Source: an uncultured Bacilli bacterium (GTDB taxonomy: Bacteria; Bacillota_I; Bacilli_A; RF39; UBA660). From it: a stretch of DNA of 55,386 nt. Shown here piece after piece: positions 43,110 to 51,926 of the stretch. The number at the start of each line of letters is the position of its first letter. The first letter of the stretch is position 1. The notes under the pieces were generated by a model that was given only the letters and a program-made list of their open reading frames with translations, did no database searches and was not told where the DNA came from. The translations under genes and the position numbers were made by a program. The stretch covers positions 1 to 55,386 of the forward strand of contig CAJTXV010000010.1 of assembly GCA_910584255.1 (NCBI GenBank), given 5' to 3'.

Positions 43110-43847
43110 ATGATCATAACTAGTTTAGAAAATGATAAAATAAAAAAATATGTTCGTTTACGAAATAAAAAATCTCGAAATCAAGAAGGTTTGTTTTTAG
43201 TAGAAGGATCTCATCTAGTAGAAGAAGCCTATAAAGAAAACCTAATTGATGAAATTATCTTGGTAGAAAGAGAAGAATGTTCTTATTCACTTCCTATCAT
43301 TTATGTGACAGAAGCAGTGATGAAGAAACTTACGATGCTGGAAACGCCTTCTACGATTATGGCAGTTTGTCATAAGAAAAAAATGAGTACCAGTTTAGGA
43401 AAACATCTTTTATTGTTAGATGAAATTCAGGATCCGGGGAATTTAGGTACGATTATTAGAAGTAGTAAGGCATTTCATATTGATACTATTGTATTAGGAG
43501 AAAAATGTTGTGATTTATATAACCCAAAGGTCTTACGTTCTACACAAGGAATGATTTTTCATATGAATATTATTACAGCAAATTTAAGAGAAGTAGTTTT
43601 AGGGTTAAAAAAGGATCGTATCCCCATTTATGGAACGAAGGTAGATGGTGGAATCGATGTTTATACCTTGTTACCTATTCAAAAGGAAAAGTATGCCCTT
43701 GTCATGGGAAATGAAGGAAATGGTATTTCTAGTGAGATTTTAGATCTTTGTGATCAGTTTTTGTATATTCCAATGCATGATGACGTAGAGAGCCTAAATG
43801 TAGGAGTAGCAACTAGTATATTACTTTATGAATTAAATAGGAGGTAG
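43110..43847 (+). CDS. TrmH/SpoU family RNA methyltransferase
   Basis: 245 aa; ATG 43110 follows AGGTGG. N-terminal substrate domain (VRLRNKKSRNQEGLFLVEGS) and C-terminal SPOUT knot: LDEIQDPGNLGTIIRSS, VMGNEGNGIS and IPMHDDVESLNVGVATSILL. Methylates a ribose 2'-OH in rRNA or tRNA; YsgA/RlmB type. Directly upstream of rimM. Confidence 0.88.
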   Translation: MIITSLENDKIKKYVRLRNKKSRNQEGLFLVEGSHLVEEAYKENLIDEIILVEREECSYSLPIIYVTEAVMKKLTMLETPSTIMAVCHKKKMSTSLGKHLLLLDEIQDPGNLGTIIRSSKAFHIDTIVLGEKCCDLYNPKVLRSTQGMIFHMNIITANLREVVLGLKKDRIPIYGTKVDGGIDVYTLLPIQKEKYALVMGNEGNGISSEILDLCDQFLYIPMHDDVESLNVGVATSILLYELNRR

Positions 43848-43848
43848 C

Positions 43849-44349
43849 ATGGAAGAGTTTATTTATATAGGAAAAATTGTCAATACTCATGGGATTCGTG
43901 GAGAGATTCGGCTTCTTTCTGACTTTGATAAAAAAGAAAAAGTATTTCTTCCTAATATGACTCTTTATATTGGAAGAAAAAAGGAGAAAGTTAAAATTAC
44001 GAGTTATAGAAAACATAAAAATTTTGATATGATTTGTTTAGAAGGGTATCATGATATCAATGAGGTACTTCGTTTCAAAGGACTTTATGCTTATGTAAAA
44101 CGAGAAGATTTAAATTTGAAGGAGGAAGAATTATTAGAGGAAGACTATATTGGAATGGATGCATGGAATGGGGAAATTTATTTAGGAAGGATTACAAGAC
44201 TTGAGGATTATGGACGTGGAAATAAGATTTTTGTTATTGAAAAAGATGCTAACAGGGTTTTAATTCCTTTTCAAAATATTTTTATTGGAGATGTTTCTGT
44301 TTCTAAAAAAAATATTTATTTTAAAAATGTGGAAGGATTGATTTCATGA
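43849..44349 (+). CDS. rimM: 16S rRNA processing protein RimM
   Basis: 166 aa. IGKIVNTHGIRGEIRLLSDF at the N-terminus and a C-terminal PRC-barrel (VLIPFQNIFIGDVSV). Assists 30S head maturation. Overlaps trmD by four bases. Confidence 0.93.
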   Translation: MEEFIYIGKIVNTHGIRGEIRLLSDFDKKEKVFLPNMTLYIGRKKEKVKITSYRKHKNFDMICLEGYHDINEVLRFKGLYAYVKREDLNLKEEELLEEDYIGMDAWNGEIYLGRITRLEDYGRGNKIFVIEKDANRVLIPFQNIFIGDVSVSKKNIYFKNVEGLIS

Positions 44350-45011
44350 AAATTGATATTTTAACTCTATTTCCAGAAATGTTTTCCAAAGTATTTGAGG
44401 AATCAATTTTAAAAAGGGCGCAAGAACAAGAATTGGTAGAAATTCGTATTATTAATTTTAGAGATTTTTCAAAAGATTCTCATCAAAAAGTGGATGATAC
44501 TCCTTATGGAGGTGGACACGGAATGGTGTTAACCTGTCAACCTATTTTTGATTGTATTGAAAGTATTCGCACTGAGGATAGCAAGGTAATTATGTTAACG
44601 CCAGATGGAACATTATATAAACAAACCCTGGCATATTCTCTTTCAAAAGAAAAACACTTAATTTTACTTTGTGGTCATTACGAAGGATTTGATGAGAGAA
44701 TTCGTAGTATTTGTGATTATGAGATTTCTATTGGAGATTATGTCTTAACAGGTGGAGAATATCCTGCCATGATTTTAGCAGATTCTATTATTCGATTACT
44801 TCCTGGAGTGATTGAAGAAGAAAGCCACTTACAAGATAGTTTTAATAACCAATTACTAGATTATCCCTCTTATACCAAACCTCGTAATTTTAGGGGGATG
44901 GAAGTTCCAGAAGTATTAGTTTCTGGAGATCATAAAAAAATTGATGAATTTCGTCGTCAAATGAGTTATAATAGAACTAGGAAGAGGAGACCTGACTTAT
45001 TACAAAAATGA
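44346..45011 (+). CDS. trmD: tRNA (guanine-N1)-methyltransferase TrmD
   Basis: 221 aa, full length without the longer tail of many homologues. IDILTLFPEMF, then DDTPYGGGHGMVL, LLCGHYEGFDERI and ISIGDYVLTGGE form the SAM-binding trefoil knot. Methylates G37. Usual rimM-trmD order; rplS, usually next, is about 3.5 kb downstream. Confidence 0.95.
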   Translation: MKIDILTLFPEMFSKVFEESILKRAQEQELVEIRIINFRDFSKDSHQKVDDTPYGGGHGMVLTCQPIFDCIESIRTEDSKVIMLTPDGTLYKQTLAYSLSKEKHLILLCGHYEGFDERIRSICDYEISIGDYVLTGGEYPAMILADSIIRLLPGVIEEESHLQDSFNNQLLDYPSYTKPRNFRGMEVPEVLVSGDHKKIDEFRRQMSYNRTRKRRPDLLQK

Positions 45012-45023
45012 GGATGTGATGTC

Positions 45024-45518
45024 ATGATCGATAAAAGATACTTTGTTGTAAAAGGTAAAAAAGATTCAACTATTACTTATTTTGAGTATGATAAAATGGA
45101 AGGTTATGATTTGTCACCAAAGAAAAATATTAAAATTAAGGATGCAATTAATGTCAATAAAATAGTAATTATTAACCCTAGTCTAATGCATAAACTTGCT
45201 AGTAAAAAAATGAATTTAAAATTTAAAAAATTATTAGAGTGTATGACGATTATCTTTGATAGTGACAACGATGATGCAAGTGGAGATGCATATAGAGAAG
45301 GGTTAAATGAGATTAGTAAACTACGATTAGAAGCAAAAGTAAAATATAAACAGTATATGGAAGAAGAAGAATATAACACATTAGAAAAGAAATTAGATAT
45401 ATTAGAACAAGAATTAAATTCGAGAATTTATTATTTAGAGCAGTATTATTATCAAAGGCAATTAGAATCCCAGTATGAAGAACAAGATGAAAATACAATT
45501 GGACGTAGAAGTAGGTAG
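45024..45518 (+). CDS. Hypothetical protein, 164 aa
   Basis: The N-terminal half is a Lys-rich mixed alpha/beta region. The C-terminal 65 residues are a predicted coiled coil rich in Glu and Tyr, ending QYEEQDENTIGRRSR. No membrane segment. Family not recognised; it may travel with rimM-trmD. Confidence 0.65.
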   Translation: MIDKRYFVVKGKKDSTITYFEYDKMEGYDLSPKKNIKIKDAINVNKIVIINPSLMHKLASKKMNLKFKKLLECMTIIFDSDNDDASGDAYREGLNEISKLRLEAKVKYKQYMEEEEYNTLEKKLDILEQELNSRIYYLEQYYYQRQLESQYEEQDENTIGRRSR

Positions 45519-45546
45519 AATCTAGTTAGTATGCTAGATTTTTTTC
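45519..45546 (+). terminator. Terminator
   Basis: AATCTAG-ttagtatg-CTAGATT and T6. Confidence 0.75.
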
Positions 45547-45558
45547 TTTGACTTTATC

Positions 45559-45588
45559 TTGTCAAGATTATTTCAAATAAGGTATAAT
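45559..45588 (+). promoter_or_regulatory. Promoter of the large prepilin gene
   Basis: TTGTCA, 18 bases, TATAAT. Confidence 0.5.
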
Positions 45589-45614
45589 TACCATAGTAGA
45601 ATAGGAGTCTCCAT

Positions 45615-47435
45615 ATGGGAAATGAAAATAAAGAAAAAGCATTTACATTAATAGAGTTACTAGCAGTAGTGGTTCTGATGGGATTAATTATTACAATGGT
45701 AATTCCAGCACTGCGTAATTTAACTTATAATTCTGAGGAAAGAGAATATAAGTATCACAGACAACTAGTACATGAGGCAGCAAAATTATATACAAAAAAC
45801 TTTCGTGGAGAATTAGAGAGTGAAGATTCTTCTTGTTTTAATATTCCATATCAAGCTTTATTACAAGAAGGTTTAATAGAAGAAGAGAATATTCGTTGTA
45901 CTGGAAATATCATCTTAGAAAAGAGAACGATGGATGGATATGATTACAATTACTATTTAACTTGTAAAGATGTATCTGGAAAAGTGTTAAATGAAACGGA
46001 TCAAACGGTTCCTATTTTTTGTAAGGGAATGAGTGGTAAGTTTAAAATTAATTATAGTCTTTATAAGGATGATGGTTCTAATAGAGTTCCTTATACAGAA
46101 GGAGAATGGGCAAAATATATTTATGGAGAGTATAATGCAAGTAGTCCTTATAATTATCCAGTAGACTATTTTGAATATAGTACAGATTTTATCAATTGGC
46201 ATAAGATGGATGGATATACAGAAACTTATACAAATTATAATGGAAATGTTTTTGTAAGAGCCATAGATACTGGTGGAAATTATAGTGAAGCGATTAGGCA
46301 TTTAGTAAGGGGAGATAGCAAAGGACCAACATTTACTATTCAAAGTAGTGAAAATGGAATTAAGGAAGGAAATTTATTAGGTATTACAGTTCAGGATGTG
46401 GCGGATTCTGGTGTTGGAGTCGATTTAAATGGGAATACTTATTCTATTGATGGGGTAAACTTTAGTCCTATCAGTAGTTGGAATTTTGCTTCTAATAACC
46501 AGGGGACTATTTATGTACAAGATAAGCTTGGGAACGTAGAAAAACAAGAAGTTCAAATTGTTCGGGCTTGTAATAGTAGTAGTGGGAATGTAAGTCCTGA
46601 AGATATTACTTTTGGAAAAACGGCATGGGTGAATGGAGAAAAGGTGACTGGAACTATGGTTGACAATGGAGCACTTAATAAGACCTTAGTACCAGGAGAA
46701 ACTTTTCTAATTCCAGAAGGATATCATAATGGTACTGGTAAAATTACAGCCAATCATTTAGCGAGTAATACACCTGCGACTGCTTCTGCTAATCAGATTT
46801 TATCTGGAAAAACGGGATGGATTAATGGGGAAAAGATTACGGGAATAATGATGGATGCAACCAAACAAAGTAAAACCTTAAATTCTGGAGATACCTATAC
46901 TATTAAAGCAGGATACCATAATGGAACAGAAGTAATCCGTGTAAAATCGGTGGTAGAGCAAACCACTGGAAATGCAACAGCGGATAACATTCCAGTAGGG
47001 ATGACTGCTTGGGTGAATGGAGTACAGATTGTTGGTACAGGTTCTGATAAAAATACATGGTATCAAAAAGGAGTCTCTGATGGAAACAGTAGATGTACTG
47101 CAAAACTTACCAATATGGAGGCATATTTTAGATTTATTAATAATGGAATTCAGTATCAGCATTTTAATTTTACCATTGATACTTCTAAATATACGAAATT
47201 AAGAATTGGAGATATTACTACAAAAGTAGTAGATCATTATATAATTACTTTAAATTGTACAGGGTCTACCTCTACTACGATGACTGTAGATGAAAATCAA
47301 ACGATTGATATTGCTCCCTATGATAGTATTACAGTTAGTATTGAACTTCAAAAAACAGGCATGTTGACTAACGAATATTTGGGGGGCCGTGATAATCCAC
47401 CACGAATTAATATTTCTTATATGAATTTTGAATAG
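45615..47435 (+). CDS. Large prepilin-like protein with repeated K-T-A-W-V-N-G modules
   Basis: 606 aa. Prepilin N-terminus EKAFTLIELLAVVVLMGLI with Ala before the cleavage site. Pseudopilin helix, an Ig-like region with SKGPTFTIQSS, then three modules of about 65 residues (from about residue 325): KTAWVNGEKVTGTM, KTGWINGEKITGIM and MTAWVNGVQIVGTG. The first two are each followed by a YHNG strand. Similar xGKTAxVNGxxxxGTM modules occur in phage tail and tail-fibre proteins. Probably a minor, adhesive or tip pilin. Confidence 0.8.
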   Translation: MGNENKEKAFTLIELLAVVVLMGLIITMVIPALRNLTYNSEEREYKYHRQLVHEAAKLYTKNFRGELESEDSSCFNIPYQALLQEGLIEEENIRCTGNIILEKRTMDGYDYNYYLTCKDVSGKVLNETDQTVPIFCKGMSGKFKINYSLYKDDGSNRVPYTEGEWAKYIYGEYNASSPYNYPVDYFEYSTDFINWHKMDGYTETYTNYNGNVFVRAIDTGGNYSEAIRHLVRGDSKGPTFTIQSSENGIKEGNLLGITVQDVADSGVGVDLNGNTYSIDGVNFSPISSWNFASNNQGTIYVQDKLGNVEKQEVQIVRACNSSSGNVSPEDITFGKTAWVNGEKVTGTMVDNGALNKTLVPGETFLIPEGYHNGTGKITANHLASNTPATASANQILSGKTGWINGEKITGIMMDATKQSKTLNSGDTYTIKAGYHNGTEVIRVKSVVEQTTGNATADNIPVGMTAWVNGVQIVGTGSDKNTWYQKGVSDGNSRCTAKLTNMEAYFRFINNGIQYQHFNFTIDTSKYTKLRIGDITTKVVDHYIITLNCTGSTSTTMTVDENQTIDIAPYDSITVSIELQKTGMLTNEYLGGRDNPPRINISYMNFE

Positions 47436-47445
47436 AGGTGACGAT

Positions 47446-48342
47446 ATGAAAAAGGAAGCAAGATTTGTTGTTCTTTGTACTTTACTTTTTGTACTTGTTG
47501 TTTTAGTGAATATTACATGTAATATAGAAAATGAAAATAAAATTTATGTATCCAAACAGGAATTAGATTCATTGGCAGCAGCAGATACCATAGTGATTCG
47601 TGCTTGCAGTGGAGACGCAACAGCAACAGAAAGGGATATTTTAAAAGGAAAAACAGCTTGGGCAATGGATGAGTTAATATCTGGAACTATGCCAAAAATT
47701 TCTTCTCAAGTTATTACTTTAAACGCAGGGGATACTTATGTGATTCCAGAAGGATATCATGATGGGAATACTCAAATTATTGTGAATTATTTGGAAGATC
47801 AAATAGAAGGAACAGCAACAGAAAGGGATATTTTAGAAGGACAAACTGCTTGGGTCAATGGAAAACTAGTAACTGGAACAATTCCAGTTCGTGATAGTAC
47901 GAACGATATGAATTTAAATCCTGGAGAAAGTTATAAAATATTAGAAGGGTATTATCCAAAAGATATTGTGATTACTACAACTCCTCTTAGCGAACTGACT
48001 CCAGGAGATATTACAGCAGATTCACTTAGTTCTGGACAGGTTGCATGGGTGAATGGGAAAAGAATTGTTGGTACAGGTAAAGTAAATCAAGATAGTTATC
48101 AACAGGGATATAGCGAAACTAGTAATAAAGGACGTGCCCATCTAAATCAGATTAATACGCAAATGGTAATTAAATTAGGGGATAATTCCTCTAAATTACA
48201 GGGAACGGGAGCGGGGATGACAGTCGATGTGACAGGTTCTAATGCTTCCAATGTTATTTTAACTTATAAAACAAAAGCAATGATGGCAACTTCTTCTTAT
48301 CAAAGTTTTAAAGCAACACTTCCAGATTATAGTTGTCAGTAG
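47446..48342 (+). CDS. Membrane-anchored protein with the same repeated modules
   Basis: 298 aa from ATG 47446 (GAGGTGACG upstream). One N-terminal anchor (RFVVLCTLLFVLVVLVNI), then three modules: ATERDILKGKTAWAMDELIS, ATERDILEGQTAWVNGKLVT and ITADSLSSGQVAWVNGKRIV, with YHDG or YYPK strands between, and a C-terminal beta domain. Shares modules with the prepilin just upstream (10 bases away), so the pair probably works together on the surface. Confidence 0.75.
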   Translation: MKKEARFVVLCTLLFVLVVLVNITCNIENENKIYVSKQELDSLAAADTIVIRACSGDATATERDILKGKTAWAMDELISGTMPKISSQVITLNAGDTYVIPEGYHDGNTQIIVNYLEDQIEGTATERDILEGQTAWVNGKLVTGTIPVRDSTNDMNLNPGESYKILEGYYPKDIVITTTPLSELTPGDITADSLSSGQVAWVNGKRIVGTGKVNQDSYQQGYSETSNKGRAHLNQINTQMVIKLGDNSSKLQGTGAGMTVDVTGSNASNVILTYKTKAMMATSSYQSFKATLPDYSCQ

Positions 48343-48379
48343 CTTCTTAAAGAATGTCTTAAAAACGTTTCGAAAATAG

Positions 48380-48408
48380 TTGCATTTTCTACTAAATATT
48401 GTTATAAT
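48380..48408 (+). promoter_or_regulatory. Promoter of rplS
   Basis: TTGCAT, 17 bases, TATAAT. Confidence 0.65.
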
Positions 48409-48418
48409 TTAAGACGTT

Positions 48419-48480
48419 AGTAATCCGATGTTCATGTTTATATATTTATATTTTTAGAATATGATTACAGTAAAAACAAA
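48419..48480 (+). promoter_or_regulatory. Probable L19 leader RNA
   Basis: In the rplS 5' untranslated region, GTAATC (48420-48425) can pair with GATTAC (48473-48478), closing an AU-rich loop, with the ribosome site just after. Firmicutes rplS genes often carry an autoregulatory L19 leader in this position. The match is by position and closing stem only. Confidence 0.5.
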
Positions 48481-48497
48481 GAAAGGAGATATCGTAT

Positions 48498-48845
48498 ATG
48501 GCAAATGTAATTGATAAGATTACTGAAAAGCAATTGAATCCTAATATTCCTGAGTTTAGAGTAGGAGACACTGTACGTGTTGATGTTAAGATTATCGAGG
48601 GAAAAAGAGAAAGAATTCAAGCTTTTGAAGGAATTGTAATTGCCCGTAAAAATGGAGGTGTTTCTGAAACATTTACTGTTCGTAAAATGTCTTCAGGAAT
48701 TGGAGTAGAAAGAGTATTCCCAATTCATTCTCCAAAAATTGCTGGAATCACAGTTGTTAAGAAGGGTAAAGTAAGACGTGCTAAATTAACATTCCTAAGA
48801 GGTTTCGTTGGTCAATATAAAATCAAAGAAAGAAGAGACAAATAA
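48498..48845 (+). CDS. rplS: 50S ribosomal protein L19
   Basis: 115 aa. FRVGDTVRVDVKIIEGKRER, IQAFEGIVIARKNGGVSETF and GVERVFPIHSP are L19 signatures. AAAGGAG ribosome site. Confidence 0.96.
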   Translation: MANVIDKITEKQLNPNIPEFRVGDTVRVDVKIIEGKRERIQAFEGIVIARKNGGVSETFTVRKMSSGIGVERVFPIHSPKIAGITVVKKGKVRRAKLTFLRGFVGQYKIKERRDK

Positions 48846-48866
48846 AAGACCATGTGTCTTTTTTTG
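48845..48866 (+). terminator. Terminator after rplS
   Basis: AAAGAC-catgt-GTCTTT and a T run. Confidence 0.7.
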
Positions 48867-48883
48867 TTTTTTGGGGTTCAATT

Positions 48884-49402
48884 ATGAGAGACAAAATTAT
48901 ACATTATTTTAAAGAATTGCTTCCATACATTTTAGTTTTAATTGTTATTCTATGTATTAAAAAGTTCGCTTTTGGAACTATCTTAGTCAATGGGAATAGT
49001 ATGAAGGATACACTTCATAATAAAGATTTTATGATTTTAGATAAAATGACTTATAGATTCCATGAAATTAAGCGTTTTGATATTGTAGTTGTTCAAGTAG
49101 GAAGTCAAAAACTAATTAAAAGGGTCATTGGTCTTCCAGGAGAATTTATTGAATATAAAGATAACGAACTTTACGTAGATGGGAAGAAAGTGGAAGATCA
49201 TCATTCGGATCGTGTTACTTATGATTTTGATTTACATTCGATTGATTTAAGTCATATTCCAGGAGATACTTACTTTGTAATGGGAGACAATCGAACGGAT
49301 TCTTTAGATAGTAGAAGTTTTGGAGTTGTTAAAAGAAACCAGATATTAGGAAAAACCTCATTTGTACTATTTCCATTCTCTCGATTTGGAAGTGTGAAAT
49401 AG
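48884..49402 (+). CDS. lepB: Signal peptidase I
   Basis: 172 aa from ATG 48884, following TTGGGG. One membrane segment, then NGNSMKDTLHNKDF with the catalytic Ser, KLIKRVIGLPGE with the catalytic Lys, and GDNRTDSLDSRSFG. Type I signal peptidase of the short Gram-positive (SipS) kind. In many Firmicutes rbgA follows; here it does not. Confidence 0.93.
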   Translation: MRDKIIHYFKELLPYILVLIVILCIKKFAFGTILVNGNSMKDTLHNKDFMILDKMTYRFHEIKRFDIVVVQVGSQKLIKRVIGLPGEFIEYKDNELYVDGKKVEDHHSDRVTYDFDLHSIDLSHIPGDTYFVMGDNRTDSLDSRSFGVVKRNQILGKTSFVLFPFSRFGSVK

Positions 49403-49420
49403 GGTACAATCAAAGAAATA

Positions 49421-49460
49421 AAACTATACATTTTAATATGTATAGTTTTTCCTTTTTTTT
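49421..49460 (+). terminator. Terminator after lepB
   Basis: AAACTATACAT pairs perfectly with ATGTATAGTTT, followed by T-rich sequence. Confidence 0.85.
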
Positions 49461-49574
49461 GAAACGATTCTAAATACTTAAATATCAATTGTAAATGTCA
49501 AATTATTGATTAAATCTTTTATTTTTTTATAAAAAACGTTATAATGAAATTAAGATATATGAGGTGTATTTTTT

Positions 49575-51860
49575 ATGGCAAAAACAAAAAAGAAAAAGAA
49601 AGCAGAAGCAAAGAAATTTGAACATTGGAATGAGGTTATTGGACTTTTTTTGATTGTTGTTTCAATTTTAAGTATTGTACCTACACCCCTTGGTATTATT
49701 GGAGAACTAGGGGCTAGTTTTGCTATGTTTTTAATTGGGACATGGTATCAAGTTTTATTACTTTTTGTCTTTTTTCTAGGATGCTATATGGTTTATAAAA
49801 GAGAGCTTCCTGATTTTTTTTCAAATCGTATGATTGGATTATATCTCTTAATGGTGGGTTTATTAGTATTAGAACATACTACTTATGTAAAAACCTATTC
49901 GAAGGATATTTTAATGGTATTTCAAGTAACCGTTGATAATTTAGTTGCTAATTTTCAGCATATTATGGATGATACTGCACTTACTTTAAAAGGTGCTGGT
50001 GTGATTGGAGCCTTATTTAGTGTTTTATTTTATAAATTATTTGCTTTAGAGGGTACTTATATTGTTTCCATTCTTTTTTTATTAGTAAGTATTGCTATGT
50101 TAACAGGATTTGATATTGTATCCTTTATTACAAAAATATTTAAAAGACCAAAAAAGAAGAAGAAGCCAAGTTTGGAAGAAACGGGTGTTATTGTCAATGA
50201 TTCTTCTATTTTAAAAGAAGAACTTGAAAAAGAAGATGCTATGATTAAGGAAGATTCTTCTACCGATGGTAAAATTAGAATTCATAGTATTGATGAATTA
50301 ACTCATGCAAAAGATACAACTTCTGAAAATCCATCTATGATGGGAGAGGCAGTTCCAGAGAATGAAGTTCAAAGAGAAGTTCAAATTCATGATAATACCA
50401 ATCGGAATTATCAATTACCATCCTTATCATTGCTTTCTGTAACTAAGAAAGGAAAAGCTGGGAATAATAATGAAATTATAGAAGCGAATATCTTAAAATT
50501 AGAAAAAGTGTTAAAGGACTTCAATATTATTGCAAAAGTAGTAGAGGTAAATGTTGGGCCAAGTGTTACTCAGTATGAATTAGAAATTTCTTCTGGAACA
50601 AAGGTTAGTAAAATATTAAGTTTAAATCGTGAAATTTCTTTGGCTCTAGCAAAAAAGGATGTTCGTATTCAAGCACCAATTCCTGGAAAAAGTACAGTTG
50701 GTATTGAACTCGCGAATGATTCTGTGAGCCCTGTTGGATTACGAGAAATTTTAGATTCTGTTCCAGAAAATAAAAAGAATAGTAAGCTTTTGGTTGCTTT
50801 AGGTAAAAACATTATGGGAAATTCTATCTTTTGTGAGATTGATAAAACTCCTCATATGTTAGTCGCTGGTTCTACTGGTAGTGGTAAATCTGTTTGTATT
50901 AACTGCATCATTGCATCTATCTTGATGAGAACTAAACCAAATGAAGTAAAATTAGTATTAGTGGATCCTAAGAAAGTAGAACTTAGTATGTATAATTGTA
51001 TTCCACATTTATTAATTCCTGTGGTGACAGATCCTAGAAAAGCGAATGATGCTTTAAAAAGAATTGTAAGAGAAATGGAAGATAGATATGATACTTTCAG
51101 TGAAAAAGGAGTAAAAAATATTTCTACTTATAATGAATGGGTAGATAAACAAAATGAAGGAAAACCAGAAGAAGAACAATTAAATCATATGTCTTATATT
51201 GTAGTAATCATCGATGAACTTGCTGATTTAATGATGGTAGCTAGTAAAGAAGTAGAGGACTCTATTATGAGAATTACACAGATGGCACGTGCTGCTGGAA
51301 TTCACTTAATTATTGCGACACAAAGACCATCTACCGATGTTATTACAGGTGTAGTAAAAGCTAATATTCCATCACGTATTTCATTTGCTGTATCATCAAG
51401 TATTGATTCACGTACCATTTTAGATCAAATAGGAGCTGAAAAACTACTTGGAAAAGGGGATATGTTATTTTTACCAATGGGTGAAAATGCACCAGTTCGT
51501 GTACAAGGTGCTTATGTCTCTGATGAAGACTTACAAAAGCTTTGTGATTGGGCAATTTCACAACAAAAGGCACAATACGATGAAAGATTTATGAACTTAG
51601 GAGAAGGCTCTAGTGAGGGTGGTATGAGTGTTGATGATGTTAAAAATGCACCTGAAGAGTATGAGGATCCTCTTTATAATGAAATTGTTGAATATGTAAT
51701 TATGGCTGGACAAGCGAGTGCTTCTAAATTACAAAGAAAATATAGTTTGGGCTATAACCGTGCCGCCAGAATTATCGATTTGCTAGAAGAAAGAGGAATT
51801 ATTGGACCTGCAAATGGATCAAAACCAAGAGAGGTACTGGTAAAATTAGACGAAGAGTAA
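49575..51860 (+). CDS. DNA translocase FtsK/SpoIIIE
   Basis: 761 aa. Four membrane segments in the first 190 residues, a charged linker, then the motor: Walker A AGSTGSGKSVC, Walker B YIVVIIDELADLMM, MARAAGIHLIIATQRPS, and the C-terminal gamma domain (ASKLQRKYSLGYNRAARIID). Moves chromosomal DNA through the division or sporulation septum. AGGTG ribosome site; TATAAT at 49540-49545. Confidence 0.95.
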   Translation: MAKTKKKKKAEAKKFEHWNEVIGLFLIVVSILSIVPTPLGIIGELGASFAMFLIGTWYQVLLLFVFFLGCYMVYKRELPDFFSNRMIGLYLLMVGLLVLEHTTYVKTYSKDILMVFQVTVDNLVANFQHIMDDTALTLKGAGVIGALFSVLFYKLFALEGTYIVSILFLLVSIAMLTGFDIVSFITKIFKRPKKKKKPSLEETGVIVNDSSILKEELEKEDAMIKEDSSTDGKIRIHSIDELTHAKDTTSENPSMMGEAVPENEVQREVQIHDNTNRNYQLPSLSLLSVTKKGKAGNNNEIIEANILKLEKVLKDFNIIAKVVEVNVGPSVTQYELEISSGTKVSKILSLNREISLALAKKDVRIQAPIPGKSTVGIELANDSVSPVGLREILDSVPENKKNSKLLVALGKNIMGNSIFCEIDKTPHMLVAGSTGSGKSVCINCIIASILMRTKPNEVKLVLVDPKKVELSMYNCIPHLLIPVVTDPRKANDALKRIVREMEDRYDTFSEKGVKNISTYNEWVDKQNEGKPEEEQLNHMSYIVVIIDELADLMMVASKEVEDSIMRITQMARAAGIHLIIATQRPSTDVITGVVKANIPSRISFAVSSSIDSRTILDQIGAEKLLGKGDMLFLPMGENAPVRVQGAYVSDEDLQKLCDWAISQQKAQYDERFMNLGEGSSEGGMSVDDVKNAPEEYEDPLYNEIVEYVIMAGQASASKLQRKYSLGYNRAARIIDLLEERGIIGPANGSKPREVLVKLDEE

Positions 51861-51875
51861 TCTTAAAGATATCCG

Positions 51876-51904
51876 TTGAACTTGGTATTTGAAAGTGCTA
51901 TAAT
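51876..51904 (+). promoter_or_regulatory. Promoter of the BspA-like gene
   Basis: TTGAAC, 17 bases, TATAAT, with a TGC extension of the -10 box: a strong promoter. Confidence 0.75.
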
Positions 51905-51926
51905 ATTATAAGATTGGAGCGGTGCT

